Positions 7,328 through 15,914 of a stretch of DNA of 18,338 bases are shown here, in pieces (position 1 is the first letter of the stretch; the number at the start of each line of letters is the position of its first letter). The position numbers and the translations under genes were made by a program. The stretch is from JANOGU01 sp031406135 (GTDB lineage: Bacteria > Pseudomonadota > Alphaproteobacteria > Rhodobacterales > Rhodobacteraceae): positions 1 to 18,338 of the forward strand of contig JANOGU010000273.1 of NCBI GenBank assembly GCA_031406135.1, read 5' to 3'. The notes below the pieces were generated by a model that was not told the origin of the DNA, did no database searches, and worked only from the letters and a program-made list of their open reading frames with translations.

Positions 7328-10300
7328 TCCTTCTCGAGGTAGATGCCGATGCCGCTCTGCGCCTCGCTGTCGAGGCTGCCCTTCACGGTGACGCCGTCGC
7401 GCAGGTCAAGGTTCAGCGTGACCCGGCTCTTGCCCCCCGGCGCCACCTCGACCCCGGAATAGACGTTGTCGGTGATGTAGCGCCCGGCGCGCAGGGTCGC
7501 GTTGCCCTCGGCGTCGGTCTGGATGTCGAAGTCGTCGAGGCCGAAGCTCTTGCGCAGCCGCCCCACGACCCCCTCGCCGCCGCGCCCCGCCAGCGTGGCC
7601 ACCGCCGCGGCCAGCTGCGCCGCCTGCAGGGCGGAGATGCGTTCGACACCCTGTCCGAACAGCAGCCGCGCCAGAATCTCCTCTTCCGGCAGGCTGGACG
7701 ACGCGGTGAAACTGACCACCGGCGCGTCCGCCGGCCCCTCGATCAGCACGCCCACTTCGTCGCCTTCGGCAGTGGTCACTGCCACTACCCGCATCACCGG
7801 CACCAGGTCGCCCTGCAGGTCCAGCCGCGCCTCGGTGACCTCCAGCCGCTTGCCCAGGATATCGAGTCGCCCGCGGATCAGCTCGAAGGCGCCCGAAGGC
7901 GCCACCGCCGCCGTGGTCCCGGCCAGCCGCAGCGCTCCGCCGAATTCCAGATCGAGCCCGCGACCGCGCAGGAAGATGCGCCGCGGGGCGGAAACCGTGA
8001 CATCGAGCCCGAAGACCGGACCCGTCCCGCCGCCCAGACCGCCGGTCCCGTCGCCGCCCAGAAGTCCAGCCTTCCGCCGGGTATCGCGCACCTCTCCGGG
8101 TTCGCGCAGGTGGCGCAGGTCCGGCAACGTGCCGCTGCCGGCAAGGCTCGCCTCCGGGATGCGCAGTTCGGTGGCGCCAAGCGCCACCTCCCCCGCGATC
8201 CGGCCGCCGCCGTTCAGCGCACCGGTGATCCGCAGCCGCCCGTCCGCCGTCGTGTCGTAGAGCCGTCCGTCGCGCAGGCGCAGGCCCTCCAGCGTGACCG
8301 CCAGATCGGCGTCATGCGGCGATGCCAGCCCGACCCGCCCCTCCGCCGCAAGCCCGCCGCCGGTCGAAGCCTGCGCCTCCGCCGCAACGCGCGCCGACCC
8401 GCCCGCCAGATCGGCCACCGCCGTGATCCCGGTCAGGGCGAAGGGCAGGTCCGGATCCGACAGCCGCCCGCTGCTCAACCGCACCGTGCCCGTCAGCGAG
8501 GCCAGCGCAAAAGCCCCGTTCAACCGCAGATCGAACCCCGCCTCCCCCGACAGCGACCCCGCGCCGAGGAACGGATTGGCCAGCGCCGCCAGCGCTGTCC
8601 CGGTGATCTGGAGGTCGCCGCCGCCGAACCCCGGAGCCACCTGCCCCGCCACCGTCGCCGCGATCCGCCCCGGTCCCTGCACCCGAAGGTCGAGACCGTG
8701 GCCCGCGGGCAGGTCCGTCACTGTCCCGGTCAGTGTCAGCGGCCCGGGAAATTCCGGCACCAGCACGGCAAGGTTTGCCAGCCGCCCGGTCACCGCAATC
8801 CGCTGCGCCGCGCCGCCGGCCGTGCCGGAGGCCTCCACCGCCAGCTGCGGCGTCTCCAGCCGCGCCGATGCAATCGTCAGCCGTTCACCATCGCGGGCCA
8901 CGTCGGCGGCCAGGGTGGCGGACCCGGACAGCAGCCGGTCAAGCTCCGCGTTGCCCGACCGCAGGTCGCGCCCTGTCCCGGACAGCACCACCCGCTCCGC
9001 CCCCGCCGGCCCGGACAGCGCCGCCTCGCCGGTGATCGCACCGCGCCAGACGGTCCCCAGCGCCGACAGATCGGCGATGGCGGCGGTCACCGTCAGGTCG
9101 TGCCCCGCGGGGTCGACCCGCCCCCTCGCTGTGATTGTCGCCTGCGCATTGGCCAACTCCGCCTGCGTCAGGTCGACCCTGACGCCCGCAGCGCCGGCCG
9201 CGACCGACAACCGGGTGGTTCCGCGCAGCAGGCCGTCGAGCGCCGCAACCCCTGTGGCCAGGTCCCGCGCGGTGCCGTCCAGCGTGATGCGCCCGTCCTG
9301 CGCGACGCCGCGGAAGGTCGCCTCCGCCTCCAGCCCGCCGCCATAGCCGGCGCCCAGCACGGTCAGGTCGGACAACGCGAGGCGGGCGGCGATCTCGCTG
9401 CCGGCGCTGGCGATCCGGCCCCGCGCCGACACCGTGCCGCCGCCGGCCAGCACCGAAAGCTCGCGCAGGTCGGTGCCCTCGGGCCCACGCGCCACCGAGA
9501 GCCGGATGGACGAGACCCCGCGCAACAGACCGTCGGCTTCGCGCTGCCCGACCTCAAGGTCCTGCCCGTCAATCGCTGTCACGATGTCGAAACCGCCGCC
9601 CAGAAGGCTGCCCTCGCCCGACAGGCGCGCCGAAGCCTGTCCGGCCAGCGGCCGGCCGGCCAGCCCGGCAAAGCGCGACAGGTCCGCGGCGCGGATCGTG
9701 CCCGACCCCTGCACCCGGTAGCCGCCGGACAATCCGCCGACGGTTCCGGACAGGACCCCGCCAAAGCCGTCACCCTCGATCTCCGCCCGCCCCAGCCGCA
9801 ACTCGCCCGATCCTTCCAGCCAGGAGAACACGACCTGTGCCGCGATCTCCGATCCAAGCGCCGCCGCCAGGGCCGCGCCGCGCGGCGCAACCGCTTCGCC
9901 GCGCAGCCGCAACGTGCCGCCCACCACCGCCCGCCCGCCCGCCTGCCGGCCGATCCGGCCCGATCCATCCAGCGCAATCCGTCCGACGCGCAGGTCCGGC
10001 CGGTCGAGCCCGCGCAGGTCTGCCCGCAGCGTCCAGCCCTCGCCCAGCGGACGGTCGTAGTCGAGCGTCAGGTCGGCGCTCTGGATCCGCGTGGGGTCGC
10101 CGTAGAACGGCAGCAGCACGGCCGCCCCGGTCGGATCGGCCAGCCGGAGTTTCAGCGACATCCGTTCGGGCAGACCGTCCGCCGCGATCATCAGGGTTCC
10201 GGTCGCCGCCAGGGTCCGCGCCCGCAGATCCAGCGCCGACAGGTCGAACCTGCCGCTTGCGGCCCGTACGCCTTCGACCCGCAGCGCCAGCGCGTCGCCG

Positions 10301-11145
10301 AAGAAGGTCGCGTATTCCGGCAGGAACAGGGGCGCCAGGTCGCCGGCGAGGTCGGCGGAGATACCGGTCGCGCCGTCGGCCGCGGGGCGCAGTTGCAGCG
10401 CGCCGTACAGGCGGTCCACGCCATCTGTCGCCAGCGCCACACGGGCGCTGAAATCCGACAGCGGCCCGGACCCCTGCACTTGCAGCCGTGCCGCCGGCAA
10501 CCCCGGCAGGCCAAGCAGCGCCGCCGCGATGCCACCGGCCGCTTCCTCGGCGGTCAGGTCGATCAGCAACTGCCGGCTGGCGTTGGCGTAGCTCGCGCTC
10601 AGCGCGATCCGCCCCTGCGGCCCGTCGTCACCGCGCAGGATCGTCAGGCTTCCCCGCCCCTCGCCGCCCGAGAGGGCCGCCGAGGCCTCCAGGCTGCCGG
10701 TGATTTCGCTGCCCAGCACCCCGGGCCCCAGCACGATCAGCGGCGCGGCGATGCGGTCGATGCGGACCGACACCGGCAACTCGGGCAGCGCAAAGTCGGC
10801 GGCTTCGGGCGATGGCAGCGCGCCGGGATCGCTTTCGGGGAGACGCACCACGGTCACCCGGTCCGCGGTCAGCGTGTTCACCTCCAGCGCCCCGGAGAAC
10901 AGCGCCGACCGCGTCCAGTCCAGCGTCACCCCTTCGAGCGTCAGCCAGATTCCGCTGCCGTCGGCGATGGTCAGGAGGTCCACCTGTGCCTGTGACGACA
11001 GCGCGCCGCGGAACCCCTCGACCCGCACTTCGCGCCCGGCCCCGGACAGATTGTCCTCCAGGAACGTCTCGAGCACGCCGCGGTCGTCGGCCAGCGCGGG
11101 CGCCGCGAGGGCCAGTCCGACGGCAAGGGCGGCAAGCCACCGCAT
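7321..11145 (-). CDS. tamB: TamB, inner-membrane/periplasmic translocation and assembly subunit
   Basis: This 1274-residue protein is close to the usual TamB length (about 1250-1450). TamB is an AsmA-like, beta-rich periplasmic protein that works with TamA in outer-membrane protein assembly and is linked to lipid transport across the envelope. An N-terminal hydrophobic segment (residues about 2-19, AALAVGLALAAPALA) is a signal peptide or anchor. The long middle is made of repeated amphipathic strands with recurring Gly/Ala/Leu/Arg patterns such as LSGEG, VSARGRI and ITARGRV. The C-terminal 350 residues fit the TamB/DUF490 domain (RRIFLRGRGLDLEF, RGRLDILGKRLE, PEEEILARLLFG), and the protein ends in a short acidic/aromatic strand (YLEKDY). 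Its ATG overlaps the tamA stop (TGATG), so translation is probably coupled. The 3' end overlaps the YihY-family gene by 7 bases. Confidence 0.93.
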   Translation of the reverse strand: MRWLAALAVGLALAAPALADDRGVLETFLEDNLSGAGREVRVEGFRGALSSQAQVDLLTIADGSGIWLTLEGVTLDWTRSALFSGALEVNTLTADRVTVVRLPESDPGALPSPEAADFALPELPVSVRIDRIAAPLIVLGPGVLGSEITGSLEASAALSGGEGRGSLTILRGDDGPQGRIALSASYANASRQLLIDLTAEEAAGGIAAALLGLPGLPAARLQVQGSGPLSDFSARVALATDGVDRLYGALQLRPAADGATGISADLAGDLAPLFLPEYATFFGDALALRVEGVRAASGRFDLSALDLRARTLAATGTLMIAADGLPERMSLKLRLADPTGAAVLLPFYGDPTRIQSADLTLDYDRPLGEGWTLRADLRGLDRPDLRVGRIALDGSGRIGRQAGGRAVVGGTLRLRGEAVAPRGAALAAALGSEIAAQVVFSWLEGSGELRLGRAEIEGDGFGGVLSGTVGGLSGGYRVQGSGTIRAADLSRFAGLAGRPLAGQASARLSGEGSLLGGGFDIVTAIDGQDLEVGQREADGLLRGVSSIRLSVARGPEGTDLRELSVLAGGGTVSARGRIASAGSEIAARLALSDLTVLGAGYGGGLEAEATFRGVAQDGRITLDGTARDLATGVAALDGLLRGTTRLSVAAGAAGVRVDLTQAELANAQATITARGRVDPAGHDLTVTAAIADLSALGTVWRGAITGEAALSGPAGAERVVLSGTGRDLRSGNAELDRLLSGSATLAADVARDGERLTIASARLETPQLAVEASGTAGGAAQRIAVTGRLANLAVLVPEFPGPLTLTGTVTDLPAGHGLDLRVQGPGRIAATVAGQVAPGFGGGDLQITGTALAALANPFLGAGSLSGEAGFDLRLNGAFALASLTGTVRLSSGRLSDPDLPFALTGITAVADLAGGSARVAAEAQASTGGGLAAEGRVGLASPHDADLAVTLEGLRLRDGRLYDTTADGRLRITGALNGGGRIAGEVALGATELRIPEASLAGSGTLPDLRHLREPGEVRDTRRKAGLLGGDGTGGLGGGTGPVFGLDVTVSAPRRIFLRGRGLDLEFGGALRLAGTTAAVAPSGAFELIRGRLDILGKRLEVTEARLDLQGDLVPVMRVVAVTTAEGDEVGVLIEGPADAPVVSFTASSSLPEEEILARLLFGQGVERISALQAAQLAAAVATLAGRGGEGVVGRLRKSFGLDDFDIQTDAEGNATLRAGRYITDNVYSGVEVAPGGKSRVTLNLDLRDGVTVKGSLDSEAQSGIGIYLEKDY

Positions 11146-12974
11146 CAGAACGCCTGTCCGATGCCGACGTAGATCTGCACGCCGTCTCCGGTCTCGCCCC
11201 CGACCGGCGCGGCCACGTCAAGCCGGATCGGCCCGAACCCGGTGTCGTAGCGCAGGCCCAGTCCGGCCCCCGCGTGCCAGTCGTCCGTTCCGGCCTGGCC
11301 CATCACCGCGATCTGGCCGTAGTCGGCAAAGACCGCCGCGCCCCAGCCGCGCCCGAACCGGGCCCGCAGCTCGACGGACGCGCCCAGGAAGAGCGACCCG
11401 CCGATGTCGCTGGTGCCGCGCAAAAGCGGGATGCCGAGCGACTGGTACGGCTGCCCCCGCACCGTACCGCCACCGCCAGAGAAGAACAGGTAGTCGCGCG
11501 GCGTGCCAAGAAGCGCCGCCCCGGTCACCGCGCCCAGCTGCAGACGGCCGGCAAAGGTCACCCGGTCGCCGTCGCCCAGGCTGTGGAAAAGCCGCAGGTC
11601 GGCGGTCGTCCTGACGCCCGAGTCGGTGGTGCCGAAACCCAGGAACGGACGCACCTCCAGATCGAGGTAGCGCCCCCGCCGTGCGTCGAGTGCCGCGTCG
11701 CGGTCGTCGTAGATCAGGCCCAGCGGCAGCGACAGGTTGCGGAAAGTGACGGTCCCCGCATCGTCGGTCACCCGCGACCAGGCATAGTCCACCCCGACGG
11801 TCCAGGTCGCGCGCTCGGTCACCCAGTTGGTGAATCCAAGCCCGAAGTTCACAGTGTCGGCGGTGTAGTCTTCCTCGGCGAAATGGCCCAGGCCGAACGT
11901 GAGCACCGCCGTGGTATCGGCGCGCAGCGTCGCCGGACGTTCCAGCGAGGCCGAAAGGACATAGTCCGTCCCGCTCGACTGCGCCCCGATCTGCCGCACC
12001 TCGCCCGACAGCGTCAGCCGCTCGCCGCCGCCGGACAGGTTGCGGTGCAGCCAGGTCGCGCGCAGCAGGGCGCCGTCAAGGCTCGACAGCTCGCCCCCGA
12101 AACTGTAGCGGCGCGGTTTCTGCTCCACGACCGTGGCAGTGATGCCGATCAGGTCGGGCGGGGTGACCCTGTCGTCCTCGGCCAGCGTCACCGACGAAAA
12201 CACCCCCGTCCGCCGCAGCCGCTCCGTCGCCCGCGCCAGCGCGCGCGGGTCGAACGGCGAGCCCTCCGGCAGGCCGGCGATCTTGCGGATGCGCCGCTCG
12301 CGCATCCGCTCGGTGCCGACGATCTCCAGCCGGCCAAAGCGCAGGGCCGGCCCCGGATCGACCGTCATGCCCACGTCCAGCGTGGCGGTGGCGTGGTCGG
12401 CGACCAGGTCCTGGCCGGAAATCGCCGCCCTGGCATGCGATCGGGCGCGCCAGCCGTCCACTGCCGCCTGCGCCGCGTCGCGAACGGTACCCGAAGCCGC
12501 CACCTGACCCGCGCGGAATTCCTCCGGCAGCTCCGTGCCGCGCGCCAGCGGCGCGATGACGGTGCGGCCGAAGGCAAAGCGCGGACCGGGATTGACCAGA
12601 ACCTCGACCCGGCCAACGGTTGCGGGCGCGTCCAACGCCGGGATCTCCGCCGCCTCGCGGCCGTCGAGGCGGATGCTGATGACTGCCGAGTAATGCCCGC
12701 GTGCATAGAGCGCCGCCAGCAGCCGCCCATAGTCCGCCCGGGCCGCCGCGAAAATGTCCTGCGCCTCCGCCCCGCCGTCGCGCCGCAGCCCGGCCAGCGC
12801 CGAGGCCGCCTTGACCGCGCCCTCTGTCGCCCGGTCGCCACCCGGCACGCGGAAGGAAAAGCTGTCCCAGGCCATCGCCGGCTGCGACAGCAGGGTCATC
12901 AGGGCCAGCGCCACCGCCAGCCCGGCCTGCGGCACAGCGCGCCGCCAGCATCTGCCCATCCCCCCTGAGGCCAT
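11145..12974 (-). CDS. tamA: TamA, outer-membrane assembly protein of the Omp85 family
   Basis: This is a 609-residue protein if it starts at the ATG at 12974. An ATG at 12959 (604 residues) is equally possible. The frame stays open further upstream to 13178, but those extra residues would precede the signal peptide and look non-coding. Residues about 13-35 form a signal peptide (LAVALALMTLLSQPAMA). POTRA-type repeats follow up to about residue 290 (VEVLVNPGPRFAFG, LEIVGTERMRERRIRKIAGL), then a 16-strand-type Omp85 barrel. The conserved loop-6 motif, normally (V/I)RGY/F, is VRGQPYQSLG at 505-508. The C-terminal strand ends in VGIGQAF with a terminal Phe, as expected for an outer-membrane barrel. 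The protein is slightly longer than E. coli TamA (577). It is first in a two-gene operon with tamB and divergent from xylB. Confidence 0.92.
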   Translation of the reverse strand: MASGGMGRCWRRAVPQAGLAVALALMTLLSQPAMAWDSFSFRVPGGDRATEGAVKAASALAGLRRDGGAEAQDIFAAARADYGRLLAALYARGHYSAVISIRLDGREAAEIPALDAPATVGRVEVLVNPGPRFAFGRTVIAPLARGTELPEEFRAGQVAASGTVRDAAQAAVDGWRARSHARAAISGQDLVADHATATLDVGMTVDPGPALRFGRLEIVGTERMRERRIRKIAGLPEGSPFDPRALARATERLRRTGVFSSVTLAEDDRVTPPDLIGITATVVEQKPRRYSFGGELSSLDGALLRATWLHRNLSGGGERLTLSGEVRQIGAQSSGTDYVLSASLERPATLRADTTAVLTFGLGHFAEEDYTADTVNFGLGFTNWVTERATWTVGVDYAWSRVTDDAGTVTFRNLSLPLGLIYDDRDAALDARRGRYLDLEVRPFLGFGTTDSGVRTTADLRLFHSLGDGDRVTFAGRLQLGAVTGAALLGTPRDYLFFSGGGGTVRGQPYQSLGIPLLRGTSDIGGSLFLGASVELRARFGRGWGAAVFADYGQIAVMGQAGTDDWHAGAGLGLRYDTGFGPIRLDVAAPVGGETGDGVQIYVGIGQAF

Positions 12975-12981
12975 GCCGGCG

Positions 12982-13010
12982 ACTATTGCAGCTTGGCTCC
13001 GGGCGCACAA
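12982..13010 (-). promoter_or_regulatory. Possible tamA promoter
   Basis: On the minus strand TTGTGC (13010-13005) and AATAGT (12987-12982) lie 17 bases apart, three and four matches to the sigma-70 -35 and -10 consensus. Transcription would begin almost at the ATG at 12974, implying a very short leader or use of the ATG at 12959. The match is weak. Confidence 0.2.
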
Positions 13011-13119
13011 TCTGACGCGGCCGGGGCTCGCGACTGCGACCTCGCGGCACCGGCGGAAAGGCGCTCCGGCCGGCGCCGGCGAAACTCCGTCCGCTCCACG
13101 GCCCCGCATCGCGAGGCAG

Positions 13120-13148
13120 GTGACGGGCGCGCACTTCCCCGCCATGAT
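13120..13148 (+). promoter_or_regulatory. Possible promoter of the xylose operon
   Basis: GTGACG (13120-13125) and CATGAT (13143-13148) are separated by 17 bases, each matching four of six sigma-70 consensus positions. The predicted start is about 25 bases before the xylB ATG. No clear xylose-repressor palindrome was recognised in the 206-base divergent spacer, and no regulator gene is next to the operon. Confidence 0.3.
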
Positions 13149-13180
13149 CGGCCCGTGAACGAAACCGCGCGAGCCCACGG

Positions 13181-14617
13181 ATGTACATCGGACTGGACCT
13201 CGGCACTTCCGGCCTCAAAGGCGTCCTGATCGACGACAGCCAGCACGTCCTGGCCGAAGCCACCGCGCCCCTGGCCGTGTCCCGCCCGCAGGAGGGCTGG
13301 AGCGAACAGGCCCCCGCCGACTGGATCGCCGCCGCCGAGGCGGTCTTCGGCGCACTTGCCGTCCATGGCCTCGCCGCGGTGCAGGGGATCGGGCTGTCCG
13401 GCCAGATGCACGGCGCCACGCTTCTGGACGCCGCCGACCGGGTGCTGCGCCCCTGCATCCTGTGGAACGACACCCGCAGCCATGCCGAAGCCGCCGAGCT
13501 GGACGCCGACCCGCTGTTCCGCCGCGTCACCGGCAACATCGTGTTCCCCGGCTTCACCGCGCCGAAACTGCTCTGGGTCGCGCGCCATGAGCCGGGGTTG
13601 CGCGAACTCGTGGCCAGGGTCCTGTTGCCCAAGGACTATCTCCGCCTCTGGCTGACCGGCGAGCATGTGGCCGAGATGTCCGACGCCGCTGGCACCTCGT
13701 GGCTCGACACCGGCGCCCGCGACTGGTCCGACGCCTGCCTCGCCGCCACCGGCCTCGACCGTTCGCAGATGCCCCGCCTGGTCGAAGGCTCCGCGCCCTC
13801 CGGCACGCTCCGCGACACGCTCGCGGCCCGCTGGGGTCTGCCGAAAGGCGTGGTCGTGGCGGGAGGCGGCGGCGACAACGCGGCCTCCGGTGTCGGCGTC
13901 GGGGTTGTCCGCGCCGGCGAGGCTTTCGTCTCGCTCGGCACCTCCGGCGTGCTCTTCGCCGCCAATGATGGCTACCGGCCCGACCCGGCCACGGCGGTCC
14001 ATACCTTCTGCCACGCGCTGCCGGGCACCTGGCACCAGATGGGCGTGATCCTCGCCGCGACCGACGCGCTGAATTGGTTCGCGGGCCTCGCCGGCGACAG
14101 TGCCGCCAACCTCACCGGCAGCCTCGGCCCGCTGCAAGCCCCCGGCAGGACGCTGTTCCTGCCCTACCTTGGCGGCGAGCGCACGCCCCTGAACGACGCC
14201 CGCATCCGCGGCGCCTTCACCGGCCTCGACCACGCCACCGACCGCGCTGCGGCCACCCGCGCCGTGCTGGAAGGCGTCACCTTCGCCATCCGCGACTGCC
14301 GCGACGCTCTGGCCGCGACCGGCACAAGGCTTGATCACCTGCTCGCGGTCGGCGGCGGGTCGCGGTCGGACTACTGGCTTTCCGCCATCGCCACCGCCCT
14401 CAATGTCCCCGTCCATCTGCCCGTCGCGGGCGATTTCGGCGGCGCTTTCGGCGCGGCCCGTCTGGCCCTGATGGCTGCTACCGGCGCAGGGGCGGAGATC
14501 GCGACCCTGCCCGCCATCGCCCGCAGCATCGACCCCGATCCAGCCCTTGCCTCCGCCTTCGATGCGGGCCATGCCCGTTTCCGTGCCGCCCAGACCGCCA
14601 TCCGAGGACTGACATGA
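13181..14617 (+). CDS. xylB: Xylulokinase
   Basis: This 478-residue FGGY-family sugar kinase (E. coli XylB has 484) phosphorylates D-xylulose to D-xylulose 5-phosphate in the cytosol. The N-terminal phosphate-binding motif DLGTSGLKG carries D6. SGQMHG at 73-78 is the substrate-contacting motif characteristic of xylulokinases among FGGY kinases. LWNDTR (94-99), KDYLRLWLTG (151-160) and SDAAGTSWLD (167-176) are further family motifs. The catalytic base is D232 in GGGGDNA, and the ATP-site segments SLGTSG (251-256) and GGGSRSDYW follow. The ATG at 13181 begins the standard N-terminus (MYIGLDLGTS) but has only a poor ribosome site. The stop overlaps the xylA start by four bases (ATGA), indicating coupled translation. 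The gene is first in the xylB-xylA-aldo/keto reductase operon. Confidence 0.95.
   Translation: MYIGLDLGTSGLKGVLIDDSQHVLAEATAPLAVSRPQEGWSEQAPADWIAAAEAVFGALAVHGLAAVQGIGLSGQMHGATLLDAADRVLRPCILWNDTRSHAEAAELDADPLFRRVTGNIVFPGFTAPKLLWVARHEPGLRELVARVLLPKDYLRLWLTGEHVAEMSDAAGTSWLDTGARDWSDACLAATGLDRSQMPRLVEGSAPSGTLRDTLAARWGLPKGVVVAGGGGDNAASGVGVGVVRAGEAFVSLGTSGVLFAANDGYRPDPATAVHTFCHALPGTWHQMGVILAATDALNWFAGLAGDSAANLTGSLGPLQAPGRTLFLPYLGGERTPLNDARIRGAFTGLDHATDRAAATRAVLEGVTFAIRDCRDALAATGTRLDHLLAVGGGSRSDYWLSAIATALNVPVHLPVAGDFGGAFGAARLALMAATGAGAEIATLPAIARSIDPDPALASAFDAGHARFRAAQTAIRGLT
14605..14608 (+). promoter_or_regulatory. Ribosome binding site of xylA inside the xylB end
   Basis: AGGA (within GAGGA) lies five bases before the xylA ATG at 14614, inside the last codons of xylB. 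It supports this start and independent as well as coupled initiation. Confidence 0.55.
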
Positions 14618-15914
14618 CCGACTTCTTCAAGGACATCCCGCGCATCACTTACCAGGGGCCGGACGCGGCGACCGAATTCGCCTTCCGCCATTACAACCCC
14701 GACGAGGTGATCCTGGGCAAGCGGATGGAGGACCACCTCCGCTTTGCCTGCGCCTATTGGCATTGCTTCGCCTGGTCCGGCCTCGACCCGTTCGGCGGCG
14801 TTACCTTCGACCGGCCCTGGTACGGCGACAGCATGGACCAGGCCCGGGTGAAGGCCAACGTGGCCTTCGAGATGTTCGACATCCTCGGCCAACCCTTCTA
14901 CTGCCTGCACGACGCCGATGCCCGGCCGGAAGGCGCGACTTTCGCCGAGAGCCTACGCAACCTGAACGCCATCGCCGACTACCTCGGCGAGAAGCAGCAG
15001 TCCCACAAGGCGAAACTGCTCTGGGGAACCGCCAACCTGTTTTCGCACAAGCGGTTCATGTCCGGTGCCGCGACCAACCCCGACCCGGATGTCTATGCCT
15101 ATGCCGCGGCGACAGTGAAGGCGAACATCGACGTCACCCACACCTGGGCGGGCAGAACTATGTGCTCTGGGGCGGGCGCGAGGGCTACGAGACGCTGTTG
15201 AACACCGACCTTTCGCAGGAACGCGCCCATGCCGGCCGGTTTCTGCAGCAGGTGGTGGACTACAAGCACAAGATCGGCTTCAAGGGCGCGATCCTGATCG
15301 AGCCCAAGCCGCAGGAGCCGACCAAACACCAGTACGACTACGACGTCGCCACGGTCTATTCGTTCCTCAAGGACTTCGGCCTTGAGGGCGAGGTCAAGCT
15401 GAACATCGAGCAGGGCCACGCCATCCTCGCTGGGCATTCCTTCGAGCACGAGATCGCGCTGGCCGCCTCGCTGGGCCTGTTCTGCTCGATCGACATGAAC
15501 CGGAACGACTACCAGTCCGGCTGGGACACCGACCAGTTCCCCAACAACCACGCTGAAAAGGCGCTGGCGTTCTATGAAATCCTGAAGGCCGGGGGCTACA
15601 CCACCGGCGGCACCAACTTCGATGCCAAGATCAGGCGCCAGTCGCTCGACCCGGCCGACCTGGTGCTCGCGCATGTCGGCGGCATGGACACCTGTGCCCG
15701 CGCGCTGAAGTCGGCCGCGAAGATGCTGGAAGACGGTGGCCTGGAGAAAGCCCGCAGCGAGCGCTACGCCGGGTGGCAGAGCCCCAAGGCGCAGGCGATG
15801 CTCCAGGGTTCGCTGGAGGCCGCCGCCGCCCGGGTCATTGATGAGAAGATCGAGCCGCAGCCCCGGTCCGGACGTCAGGAGCGGCTGGAAAACCTCGTCA
15901 ACCGGTTCATCTGA
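14614..15914 (+). pseudogene. xylA: Xylose isomerase, interrupted by a one-base frameshift
   Basis: Xylose isomerase converts D-xylose to D-xylulose using two divalent metal ions. The first frame gives the normal N-terminus through residue 176 (WGTANLFSHKRF, GAATNPDPD, then IDVTH), including H99 and D102 of HDAD. It then runs out of frame and stops at 15199-15201 after 194 codons. From the CTG at 15144 the next frame restores the family sequence (LGGQNYVLWGGREGYETLLN) and continues to the stop at 15912-15914. Adding one C at 15143-15144 restores an uninterrupted protein of 433 residues, close to the family's usual 436-440. All metal ligands lie after the break (LIEPKP, NIEQGHA, SIDMNRND, GWDTDQFP, GTNFDAK), so the short product would be inactive. 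Both halves are otherwise well preserved, which suggests a recent mutation or a sequencing/assembly error. The start overlaps xylB by four bases and the stop overlaps the next gene by one. Confidence 0.9.

Noticed and set aside
6139..10995. A 1618-codon open frame on the plus strand, mostly antisense to tamB
   Set aside because: Its composition (very rich in Arg, Pro, Gln, Ala, His) and lack of any domain show it is a by-product of the strong third-position G/C bias of tamB, which is itself clearly coding on the minus strand.
13069..13080. A 12-base perfect palindrome GCCGGCGCCGGC in the tamA-xylB spacer as a regulator site
   Set aside because: Made only of G and C in a very GC-rich region, so likely by chance; no second copy or promoter-relative logic supports it.
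12975..13178. N-terminal extension of TamA up to the upstream ATG at 13178
   Set aside because: It would place 68 residues of non-coding-like sequence before a good signal peptide and would run across the whole spacer to xylB.
15136..15160. Programmed ribosomal frameshifting in xylA
   Set aside because: No slippery heptamer or downstream pseudoknot is evident, xylose isomerases are not known to use frameshifting, and a single missing C explains the break.
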